A stretch of DNA of 64,000 nt. It comes from Dermatophagoides farinae (lineage: Eukaryota > Arthropoda > Arachnida > Sarcoptiformes > Pyroglyphidae). This document shows, piece after piece, positions 1 through 11,571 of this stretch; position 1 is the stretch's first letter; each line of letters starts with the position of its first letter. The position numbers and the translations under genes are program-made. The stretch is from NCBI RefSeq assembly GCF_024713945.1, contig NC_134677.1, positions 2,421,001 to 2,485,000 on the forward strand, in the 5' to 3' direction. The notes beneath the pieces are model-generated. The model made no database searches and was not told where the DNA came from. It worked only from the letters and a program-made list of their open reading frames with translations.

Positions 1-3000
1 AGAACAAGGATTTTTTTTTTGCTCTGTTTCCTTCATCATTTTTTGTTTCTTCTTGACATATAACATAAATTGTTGATCAGAAAATGAAATAAATGAGAAA
101 ATGAAATAAATCTATGTGTGTTTCTGTTTCGTGAGTGAATACAGCAACAACAACAACAACAACACATCATTGTGATTGAGAAATTGAGAAATCGATCAGT
201 GAAAGAAAAAAAAATGTTCAAATTACAAAAAAAATAATAGTAGTAATCTCCATCAGGTATAGGTTTTTTTTCTCGCACAGATTAATTAATGAGAAACAGA
301 TACGAATCTGCTTCTGCATCATTATTCATTTTTTTTTGTTTTGTTTCGAAATTGTCCAACAATCGAATTTCAGTTTTTTTTGTACCAATTTAATTCTTTG
401 ACAATTTTCTTGAATGCCAGAAAAATTTTTACCATTTTTTTGCATTAAATTAATTAGAACACTCCACACACACATGTGTGCAATGTTTTCGTTTTAATTT
501 TGGTTTTTGGTTCGGTTCGGTTTGGTTCTTCTTCAATATTTTTTTTTTGTTTTTAGCCACCAAGTATCAAATTACCAATTTCGATATATGTAGTTGAAAC
601 AGTTGAAATGACTTAAGAATAAATGAAAAATGCTGTCCGTTTTTTTTTTTGCTATAATTTTCGGCTAAACACACTCACACACACAAATCAATGTAGTTCA
701 CTTTTTTTTTCTTTTTTTTCTCTAAACAACGTATGAAAGACAGCAACGAATAAATGTGCTAAAAAACCAAAGAAATGTGCTTGATTAGCTTGATTCTTTC
801 TTGACACTTGGTAATTTTGTCATCTGACTTATGTGAGATCAGACAGACAATCAAAAAATAAAAATAAAAAAATCACATTTTCAGTTGTCCATTCATTCTC
901 ACATTGATGATGATTCGTTCATCATGTGTTTGTTTGTTGGCTTGTTTGTTTTTTTTCAAAAAGATTTTAAGCATTTTTTTTTTCGTTGTTGTTTCAACTG
1001 TTCAGCTCATGGGAACCATGTTAAAAATGTTGGCCAAAATTTATAGCCCATTGCCAAAAAAAAAAAAAAAAAAAAACGCTTCATTCGGTATTCATTTGTG
1101 AATTATCATCATCATCATCATCATCATTATTTTTTGTGACACTTGTAACATAAACATTTGATTGGTTTGGTCATTTTTTTGTTAGTCTTGATTGTTGTTC
1201 ATTTCAAAATTCAAATGCACAATGATCCAAATTTAATTTTCATATTTTTCAAAACTATAAAAAAGATTACCAAAAAGATTTTTTTCTTCATCAATTTGAA
1301 GTCATAATATCAATATAACAATGGCAACAATAATGGAAACTATTAGAAAAAATTGAGAAGTTACATGTCGTGATGATAATAATCATCATCATAATCATTA
1401 TGTATAACATGAAATTGATTGAAAATTGAATTGTGATTGAATCAAAACCATTACCACTACCGACAATGTGTAAAAACTTTTGTTGTTGTTGTTGATTGTC
1501 GCTAAACATTTTTTTTTGTTATATAACAGAAAAAATTACTGGAACGAAAATATATCTTGGCCATTTTAATGATCTCATTTGGGTGGAGCCAAAAACATAA
1601 AAAAAGAGAGAAAGAGAGAGAGAAACAATTTTCAAAAAAACGATTCGTTTCGATTCAATGATGATGATGATGATGATGATAATAGCGTGTGTGGCAATAA
1701 TGCACTACAGAATATAGCATGGATTATAATCATTGTTATATTTTGTATAGAGTAATAGTGTATAGAAAAAAAACATCATCATCATCATCATCATCATTAT
1801 GGTCAATCGTGTTGCAAAAGTGTTCTATATATATATATATTATATGAATAATCATCATTATTCAATATACGATAGTATATCTATATCTATATCAATCTAC
1901 TATACATGAAATGATTATATTGTCGATCTATTGTTCATTATGAATATGAAATGTTCAAGAATTTATTCAAGATTGGTTTAGAATACATTTTTTTTCTATT
2001 GTATAGTAAAAACATCTACTATTTATGATTTGATGTTTTGATCAAAAATAAAATGTGTGTATACGATAACAATCAAGTATTTGATGGTTTGAAAAATGTG
2101 TTTAGTACCAGTGGTCTACAGAAGCAGATAAAGATGATGGTGATCATCATCATCATCATCATCATAATCATTTATTTTGCCATGAAATGCTCAATTTCAT
2201 AGTTTGTCGATTAGATCAGCTTTTTATTATGCTCTATCTTTATCTTCTTTAGTTTCCTGATTGATATCTTATTGTTGTATAATAATATAAGTGGTGGCAT
2301 TAAATAACTGAATAATGAATACACACATACACACACACACGATATTCAGTGAATTCATTTTTTTTAGTGAAAAGAATTATTGGCTGATATGGTCATCATT
2401 GGTGTGGATATTGGTATACAGAATACATTCACGAACAATGACCTCTTTCGGAAAATTGAATGCCAAATTTCATTTTTAATTTATGTGCAATTCTTACTAA
2501 CAAGTAGTAGGAAGATGACAATAATATTTTTTCAAATGAAGAAAAAAGAATAACATCAAAAGGGTTGGTTTCTTGATTTTCGTCTTGGTCGTCGTCGTCA
2601 TATTTCTAAACTCTATGATATAGTAAATAAGTAAAGGAAAAACAATTTTCAAGCGAAAAAATGATTTGCATAAAAAACGAGTCATAAGATTAACAGCTTT
2701 TGTTGTCTGACAGCTATCGTCGGTTATCTTGGAGAAAAAAAGTAAAATACAAAATACTATCACTCGGTAGTAATGATTACACACACACACACATTCAACT
2801 CTTTCATTCCACAAATAAGTTTTGTTGTTCATCAAAGTTTCGAATATTTTTCATTTCATATTATTTTAAATTCATTCAATTTTTTTTCTTAACCAATTCC
2901 GGTACATGAATTATCGGCATTTGTTACTTTGAAGATGTCGATATTATTGCTGAAATATCAAAGTTCAATCTGAATCCATAATGTGTATGGATATGAAACT

Positions 3001-3660
3001 CTAAACCACAATCGATCTTTTGATGATTTTTTCTTGAAAAAAATGGCAATAAAAAATCAATGTGGGATATTATGAATGAATGAAAAAACATTACTAACGA
3101 TGATCATAGAATTTAAATTAGTTTAACATGATTTAAGTTTGTTTTTTTTTTTTGCTCAAAGATATTGATATCGATGATAATCGTAAAATATGTTGAATGG
3201 GATTTTTAGTATATTTTTTTTCGAATGATAGAGAATTGTTGGTGGCCATTGATAATGATTATTATTATTATGGCCATTGGTTGATCGCGCGTCTTGAGGA
3301 TTATACCACCACCAGTGTGTATATGATTGGTCGTATATCAAATGCTTGTTCATTCATTCAATATTTTTGTTCTTCTATCATCGGCATTCTTCTTTGTAAA
3401 AATACATTTAAAAAAAAAATTTTGTTTCAAGAATCAATATTATTATTCAAATACCACGAATATGAAATGAAAAAAAAATTCAAAAGAAATATTCATAAAA
3501 TAAAAATTTAAATTATGAATATAAAAAAAAAAATTCCAAAGAGTTTGATGATCATGATGATGATGATCTTTGACTTTAAATGATGATGATGTTGTTGTTG
3601 TTGTCGTTGTTGTTGTTTGTCGGTTAAATTATTCTTATGCTCACAGCAAGATATATCCAC

Positions 3661-3666
3661 CAAAGA

Positions 3667-3697
<31 letters not shown>

Positions 3698-3799
3698 TAT
3701 ATCATCTACATCATAAGCTTAATCAATGGTCCATCCTTAACCTTATGTAATAAATGTTACAATAATAAATGCCTATGTGTGTGTGTGTGTGTGTGTGCG
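3661..3799. repeat. Paired (TG)n microsatellites
   Basis: Two (TG)n tracts of roughly 25 bp lie about 80 bp apart, near 3667-3692 and 3776-3798, on the same strand. They are the densest example of the dinucleotide repeats that occur through the non-coding parts of the window. Such tracts are usually length-polymorphic. Confidence 0.85.
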
Positions 3800-4109
3800 T
3801 CTATATGATCTGATCTGATACTAACTAGATTAGTTAGCGGTTAGTTTGATATATTCAATTGATGATGTTTTTACAAAAAAAAAATCTCTTTAGTATGTGT
3901 GTGTGTATATGAATAAAATATAAAATAAATTATCCAACCTCGTTAAATCGTATATAAAAGCAATATCACTATCTAAAAGCATAGCCTTTTTTTATTGATG
4001 ATGATCATTATAATCAGATTGCGATTGAGATGATTATTATTATTATTATTGTGATGATGATGACATGATGGTTACTATCGGATATGATTATTCAACTACA
4101 TTCAACATT

Positions 4110-4119
4110 GACCACCACC

Positions 4120-4151
<32 letters not shown>

Positions 4152-4157
4152 CAAAAC
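4110..4157. repeat. Compound (ACC)n-(CAA)n trinucleotide repeat
   Basis: A run of ACC triplets passes directly into a run of CAA triplets without interruption. No coding context is visible on either strand. Confidence 0.85.
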
Positions 4158-5100
4158 CGAAAAAACCAATGATAATTCATTGAAGATATTTTGTGGGGAT
4201 TATATATAAGATCAACATGACATCTATACACACACACACAAACATACACAGAGAGAGTCAAGCCGACTTCTGAAAAATGAAATGAATTTGATTTAGATTC
4301 GAAATTAGATGAATGAATGAATGAATGAATGAAGATTGGATTAATGCTTTTTCTTTTTCGTAGAGATTCACGTACATTTATGGGGGGGAGAGGGAGAAAA
4401 AACTAACTAACTCCTCATTGATAATGAGATATCTTTTTCTTTTTTTTCGATTAGTATTATATCAAATACACGCGTAGTATATATATATATATTTAGTGAA
4501 ACATTCATTCATTTTATTTTATTTGATAGAAATTTTCATCAAATAATGATGGACATTACAGTAGGGCGCCAATTTGTGTTTTTTTTTCTCCATGTCCAAT
4601 GATTATATGGTATATAAATGTTGTCCGTGTGATCAATTTATCACACCATTGAGATAAGAGATATGAGATCATTTCTCATAACCATTGATGATGATGTGAA
4701 GAAATAATAGAGCCCAAATTTAAAATGAGATCCATTTCTTACTTGCTCTTGCTGTGTATTTGATTTGTTGGCTATTTGATTCGAATCTAATTAGACAGAA
4801 ATTGATTATATTTTATTTGATGATGAATGTTTTCCGATATATGAATTGAATTGAAATCTGTCCAACAAAAAAAAAATTTTTTTCTTGTTCGTTCTGATTT
4901 TGGTTTTCTAGCCCATCTTCATTCATTTATTTTTTGTGCAAAAAAATCTTAGTGAAAAAAAAATTTAAAAACTTGATCAAATTTTTCACTCTGTTTTTCT
5001 TCTTCTTCTACCTGTGATTGGTTTTTTTTTCATCTCATTCATTTTGACTCATTGAAATGATCAAAAATCAAAAGTGATTTATCGATTTTATTGCCCATGT

Positions 5101-5133
<33 letters not shown>

Positions 5134-8100
5134 CATCATCATGATTATTATTATTATTATTATCAAGTTCGTTGGCATCGATTTAATTCGTGTGAAAATT
5201 ATAAAAATAAAATGGATTATTTTTTCTGTGATTCGAAAAAAAGGTGTGCATTGATTTGATTCGGGTAAAGAAAAGTAAAAGACACCATTACAAATGAGTT
5301 TTTTTCCACTGTTGTTAATTAGAATAATATAATAAATGCCGACAATTTGTTTGTGTGTGTGTGTGGCAAGGATGACATATATCGTTTATCGCAATTGATA
5401 TTAATTGAAGATTGCTATGGTGAAAAAGAAAAATTCTTTCATCTTTGGTATGGTATTTAGAGAATTTTTTTTTCTCTCTTCAGAAACGATAAAATAATAT
5501 GGTGGTATGGAACTTTATAATCAAATGAAATGATGATGATGAGCAAATTTCAGAACGAAAAAAAAAATCTTATTATTCCCATTCATTTTGATTCATCATC
5601 ATTTGTCATGTCAAACACATACACACACACACACAGACACATTTGTTTCGATTCTCATCATCAACAAAATAAAGTGGATCAATTCTATGTGAATAAGTGT
5701 TTCCGATCTATCAAGTTTTTTTTTTAAAAATTTTGAAATTTTTCTTTTCATTCGCTATTCAGAAAGAAAAATTTTTTTTTATCATCAATAATCTCACATT
5801 TTCAAACATGATCAATATTACTCATATATTGATCATTCTGATGATAAATTGATTCTATTTTTGAAAACAAAAAATGAAAAAAAATTTTTTTTTTTTGACA
5901 GATTTCATCCATGTATAGTTTATGTTTTGTATCGAGTGATGATGTTAAATGATTTGTATTTTGAACAGGGAAAATATTTTGTTGTTACACAACAACAACA
6001 ACAACAACATATATCATAACACAAAAAATCATATTTATAAGATGATGATTATGATGGCAAAGATCCAAATTGCCATTACAGTTGATATATATTAGTAACA
6101 CCAAATGTGACACAACGAATATTGATTAATGTTTTTACAAGACGAAAAAAAAACTGTGTTCATAATGAATCGTCGATCAGAGTGAAAAAAATTACAATAC
6201 AATGCTTCGATTATTGTGGTTCAAAAGAAAAAATGCACTAATCAATTGATGATTTAAAAATAGTTAACATTTTCTTTTTGGTTTGACTCGAGTTTTATTG
6301 ATCGATATGTGTGTGTAGGCGTATTTGAAATGTTTTAAATCGTGGTCAAAAAAAAAAATAATGAAAATTTCCAACGGAAAACCAATGTAAAAATCATTCT
6401 AAACATCAGTGGTTATATCGTATTTGTATGGTGCGAAATTTGACTAATTTTCAAATCATTTCCGTAATATAATCTATATATGAGCAGTAGTAGTAGTTTG
6501 TGATAAACAAAAATTGATCTGAAGCAATACTTAACAAATGATCAAATTTTGATGTTTGAATCAAAATTAAAAAAAAAATATCATCGGATACAATCATTAT
6601 GACAATTGTTAATAACCTAGAAATGCTCTGTTCATCTGTTTAGCATCATTGATTGTAATTGACACTTTACTTGAAGTTTTCAACAAAAAAAATGATGCGC
6701 ATGTATTTTTTCCCTTTTTCTCATCATCATTTTCATGATGATGATGATGAAAAGACACTATATCCGGCATCATCATATTCTCCCCCGCGCACAGACAAGA
6801 AAAAAATAAAAAATTCTTCTTCAATTTGGTTGGCTGAATTTTTTTTTTCATGTGTTCGGCGTTATTAGTCAATGATAAATATGTGATGAGAAGTGACTCT
6901 ATATATACCATCATCATCATCAAGGCGCGTTAGACAACAAAAACTTTAACTTCGACTTTGCCAATGTTAGCAGTGAGAAAAGATATTAATTTATTATAAT
7001 AAATATATATACTTGAAGTATAATAATATGTACACTGAATTCCTACATGAAAAACATACAGCTTACAAATTACACACACACGCAAACTAAATGATGAGTG
7101 ATTTTTTTTCCTTTCGCGAATGGGTTCTAATAATGATGATGATGATGATGATGATGGAGATGAGTTATATATGTGTTAAATGACCCGAAACGATTAGTAG
7201 TGAGAAACAAACAACACATTACACATATTATACAACAATTGGAAGAAAATAGTTCCAGAATCAAATTCTTGTTGGAAATATATAGGAAATCCGATTTGAA
7301 TGAATGGTATTCGTTTTTGATTTTTTTTTAGGTTTTTTTTTCTGAGCACAACGACCATAATGAACAGGAAAAAAACGTTTGATCCATCTATGCTTGGAAG
7401 TTTATGCCAAATATGTCAGCAGTTCTATTCTCCATCGATTCATTCATATAAGAATCATACATTCACATTGCCATCCACTGGTGCTTGTGTTGTCATTTTT
7501 TTTTGTTCATCGTTTCTCATCCGTAACCAGTAAAAAAAATGGAAAGAAAAAAAATATTTTTTTCATCCAATTGTGAATAAATAAAGCTTTTTTAGATGTC
7601 AGAAAAAATTTTCATCTATCATAGTTGATGATGATGATGAAAATAAAAATAATGTAATGTAATGATGATCAAGATCCAAGAAAATTTAAACAATTTTTCA
7701 GTTTCCACAATAAGTCTGGAACCCAGATGATAATAATGATGATTGTCTGCATTTTTTGTTGTTGTTGTTGTTGTTAGGCTGGAATAAAAGCAACGCTTCG
7801 CCACATCTAACCAAATTGATTCTGGATCATTCTATTCAACAACAATTACCAGCCCAAATAATGATGATGATGATAATAATAATTGGCCACAACATGGATT
7901 GATCTTCATTTTAAAATACAACAACAACAGCAGAAAAAACAAATTCAAACGACAGCATGTACGATGCCACAGCAGGCATTCTAAATAAAATATCCTATCA
8001 ATTGATCAAATTGAATTAACTGAATTGATCATAAATCATCATCATCATCAAGAAAACGTGTTCACACATAAAACATATATCAAATCAATATTATTGATCT

Positions 8101-8874
8101 GTGTGTTCCTTTTTTTTTTGTTCAAAATGAAAAACATTAAATTGCTTGTTCCACATTATTATCATCATGACAGAATTAATTCACATCAAATCAAAAATAA
8201 TATAGATTGATTAGCTATTTTTTTTCATTTCATCTGAATTGCGTTTTTTTTTCTTGACAACTCAAACTCGAAAATCATTCACCCACACACATACAATTGT
8301 CATTGTGTGTGTACATACATACAGTCCAATTATCATTATTTACGATACCAATGACCACGGATATAATGATGATGATGATGATGATACTTTTGTTGGTGAT
8401 AATCAATCATTTACCATGGTAAAATGGACCTATCATCAACCTGTGTGTGTGTGTGTGTGTGTGTGTTTGTGACGTTTATCACTATCATCATCACCAACAA
8501 TTGTACCATCAAAGATAATTGAATGTCTAGTTAGATTTTTCTTTTTCTGAATGAAAAATACCAATATGATGATGATATCTTTGCGTGATTTTTTTTGTTG
8601 TTGTTGTTGTTGTTGTTGAACGAAATTGCTGAAGAATATTATGAAATTTTAAAATAATTTTATTTTTATCTCGTTATTTTTTTTTTGAAAATATCAATTT
8701 AAATTAGAAAGAAAATTATCATCAGATAATAATAGAAAATAATTAGATGTGTCAATTTATTATTATCATCAGAAAATATAATATTTTTACAAATAAAATT
8801 TTTTTTTAAAAAATACATGGTTCACTGCTGCCATCTATACGTAAGGAATAATAAATTAAAGAATAAAATGTTAT

Positions 8875-9169
8875 GTGTGATATGAATGTCTCTCACAAAA
8901 AAAGCGATATTTTATTAATTAAAGGCAATTCTTCATTAACTTGCTGTCAATTTTTCAATACAATAAAAAATGATGAAAAAATATTGAAAAAAATTCTATC
9001 GCCCGAAAAAATATTGTTAAATATTGAAATTTATTCAGTATTTGTGGCCAATTTTTTTGAAAGTAACAACGAAAAAACAAAGATTACAATATTGTTGTAT
9101 ATTATACAAAAAATTAAACAGCAAATCATCAAGACTAAATTATTTCATCATTTCTATTTTAAAAAATAA
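8875..9169 (+). CDS. Doubtful small ORF (about 98 codons)
   Basis: This open frame starts near 8875 and ends with TAA at about 9167-9169. Unlike most frames nearby it is not a microsatellite translation. The predicted peptide is Lys/Ile/Asn-rich with a short Cys-Cys pair (SSLTCCQFFN), no clear signal peptide and no domain I recognise. It lies just downstream of the 3' end of the divergent SIX gene, which is on the other strand. In DNA this AT-rich a frame of this length can arise by chance, so I list it only as a possibility. Confidence 0.15.
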
Positions 9170-9273
9170 TTTTTTTTTATATATATCGAAAATACATTGA
9201 ATAATTGTGAAAAATTTTAAAAAATTAAAATTATTTTTAAAAAAATGTTGAAATTCGTTGCAACAATATTTAT

Positions 9274-11085
9274 TCATCCAATTCGATTGCGTCGATTTTT
9301 AAAAAATGTCGAAACTATTTATAATCATAAAGAAAAGTAATGAGACATTAAGCCAATCAATGGAAATTTTTTTTTGTTACAAATAACATACCTTGTTTAA
9401 CCGTTAATCTAGTTTTTTCAGCCAATTTTTCTTTATCCAAAGGCGATGGATGTTTATTCACTTTATCATAATAATTGATTAACATCTTTTTAAATTTCAA
9501 TGGTATACCATATTTAACTCGATCACCAATGGTAATTGTTTCTGGATACGGATTTCGTTGTTTCAAACGAAATCTTTGTACACAGGTCAATTTCAGGACA
9601 CCTTTTCTCCGTATTTCCAATTGTTCACATGAATGGTCCCAAATTTGTTGTAATTTACGATGAAATTTTAATGGCATTTTTGTCATTCTACATAATTCAA
9701 TAACATAATCATAATTTTGATCAAATTGAAATACAATGATGATAAAATAATACATAAGTCGTGGTGAATTTTGAATTAATTTCAATTTTAATTTGCTTAG
9801 ACAGAATTTTATCTGTTTTAAACTTTCTCCACTGTTCATATCCAACAATTCTTGACAACGTTTTTCAAGTGGTGTCATCGTATTCAAATTCTCTATGTTT
9901 TCATTTTCATCATCATAATCATCGTAGTCATCAAAATCCAAATAATCATCATTTATTTCATTTTCTTCCTTTTTATAATAATTGTGATTTTCATCGATGA
10001 TATATTCCATAAGTGATTCGGATTTTATTGATACGTTGCCATTGATTTGATTATTGTTTTCATCATGAACAAATTTGGTTTCAGTTTTTGTTTCCGAATC
10101 TTTTGGAATTTTGCAATTAGGAAGCACATTTTGAAATGAATTATCATCATTCTTCGTGGTGGAATTCATTTTATCAAATTCATTTGAAACTGATTTATAA
10201 TCAGATATTTCCACTTGTTTACCAATCCAAATTTGTTCAGGTTTGATTTGCAATTGTTCATCATGATTGATGGATGATTGTTCATCGAAATTCTTTACAG
10301 GATCATGATTTTCAACGTCGAATATTGACATCATTTGTTCATCAGTTGATGGATTTGAATTCTTGGCAATAGTCGATAAATTAGTTCGGCAAATAGATTC
10401 ATGCCATTTTGTGAGAAAATTCTTATTGTTTTCTTTAAATTTATCTTGAACACATTTTTCAACAACGAAAAATGGTTTCTTCACAATATCATTACGTTTT
10501 TGTTTATTTTCAATCGATTGCATCTTACGTAATAATTCATATTTTTCAAAACATTTTGCTTCTGATTTATCCACAAAAGCTTCTTCATTATTTTTACACA
10601 ATGCATATTTATAAAGTTTGAGACGAAAATTAATAAACAATTGTTTACGATCATTGATTTGTTGTTGATTTTCAACAGATGACATTGGAGCTGAATTGGA
10701 AATGGTTGGATTTTTTTCCAAATTTTTTGTTGGACAAATTTTTTCATCATTTTGATCATCATCATCGTCATCACCATTATTAGAGCCAAAAATGTCCAAC
10801 TTTGAAAAACAATTTGAAAAGTTTTATTCAGTTAGCAAAAGAAAAAACGAACAAACAAACAAAAGTCACAAAATTACTCACAAAATTATCGCTGAAATCA
10901 TAGATTGATGCGTCATAAAGGTGTGGTAGGTAGTGATGGTTTGTTACGTCATCATCAAAATTTTCCTTTATTATTTATAAGATCAGAATCAAAAAAAAAA
11001 ATTTTTATTTTTTGTGATTATATGATCGTAATTGAATCAGAATAGGCATAAAAATACTAATTACCAAAACTTGATTGGAATACAT
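9274..11085 (-). CDS. Divergent SIX-family homeodomain protein
   Basis: Likely a nuclear DNA-binding regulator derived from the SIX (sine oculis) family. Proposed exons, minus strand: 11085-11065, 10965-10882, 10799-9392, 9314-9274. All phases close and give 517 aa. The large exon begins without ATG behind an AG acceptor, so two small upstream exons with good donors were added; these are inference. Residues 36-330 are acidic and Asn/Lys-rich. A degraded SIX domain lies at about 335-450 (motif HRKLQQIWDHSCEQ matches the SIX HPKLQQLW block). The homeodomain follows at about 455-517, and its helix 3 lies in a 41-bp last exon reading QVSTFFKNRRNRIG then stop. The intron falls exactly where Six4 next door is split. 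The invariant helix-3 Trp is Phe, the WDGE motif is lost, and no C-terminal tail follows the homeodomain. Asn51 and Arg53 equivalents are kept. Homology is firm; function is unknown. Confidence 0.75.
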
Positions 11086-11479
11086 TTAGAGTGGCAAACG
11101 CTTATCTGATAACAGATCAATTGAAAATGGATTATCAATGGATAAAAACGGTAATCCTAAACAGATGAAACGATTAAAAAAAATTAATATTTCTCACTAT
11201 TCACTGAAATCTGATCTTGATTTTAACAAACACTTTAAAATTCGATTAAATTCAAAGATGGTAATGATTATGATTATTCAATCAAATAAACGTCTAAACC
11301 GTATGACCAGGGAAAAACAAATGATCATCACAATCATTATGGATGTTGTTCATCGACCAAACACAAATACAACAACCCGATTTTAATTTTTAATTTTTAT
11401 TTTTTTTTTTCGTTTGTTTTTTCTTTCTCTTTTTTTTCTCTGGTTTCATTATCATCATCATCATCTGGGATTTGAAATA

Positions 11480-11499
11480 ATGATGATGATCATCATCAT
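11480..11499. repeat. 20-bp perfect palindrome of (GAT)n/(ATC)n
   Basis: A run of GAT triplets switches at a central GATC into a run of ATC triplets, giving a perfect inverted repeat with no spacer. It could extrude as a small cruciform. The same structure recurs at 55955-55980 and 59539-59564. Confidence 0.9.
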
Positions 11500-11540
11500 C
11501 ATACTTGTTGCATTTTTTTATGGTGCACTTTTTTCAACCC

Positions 11541-11566
<26 letters not shown>
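11541..11566. repeat. 26-base poly-A run
   Basis: This is the longest uninterrupted homopolymer noticed in the window. No target-site duplication or element body was recognised next to it, so it is reported only as a homopolymer. Confidence 0.9.

Positions 11567-11571
<5 letters not shown>

Larger units (their letters stand above)
1..9273. other. Gene-poor, microsatellite-rich intergenic region
   Basis: No convincing gene is visible here. The sequence is AT-rich and full of simple repeats: (CAA)n near 145-163, (ATC)n/(GAT)n near 1100, 1660, 1770, 2145 and 7135, (TA)n near 1830, (TG)n near 3667, 3778, 5107 and 8443, (GAAT)n near 4309-4333, adjoining (ACC)n and (CAA)n near 4110-4157, and many A/T runs. 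Open frames in this stretch are mostly translations of these repeats (poly-H, poly-C, poly-T, VCVCV). Regulatory DNA or long introns of a gene outside the window cannot be excluded. Confidence 0.7.

Noticed and set aside
10481-10789. 102-codon minus-strand frame inside the divergent SIX exon
   Set aside because: It is a shifted reading of the same exon; the other frame carries the SIX and homeodomain homology.
10797-10799. TTG as start codon of the divergent SIX protein
   Set aside because: It lies immediately after an AG acceptor and no ATG precedes it in frame; an upstream exon is the simpler explanation. The same logic moved the starts of the CRIM1-like, ADPGK, BCKDHA and CD36-family genes to ATG codons.
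11138-11386. 82-codon plus-strand frame upstream of the divergent SIX gene
   Set aside because: Met/Ile/Asn-rich with no homology or splice context; likely chance in AT-rich DNA.
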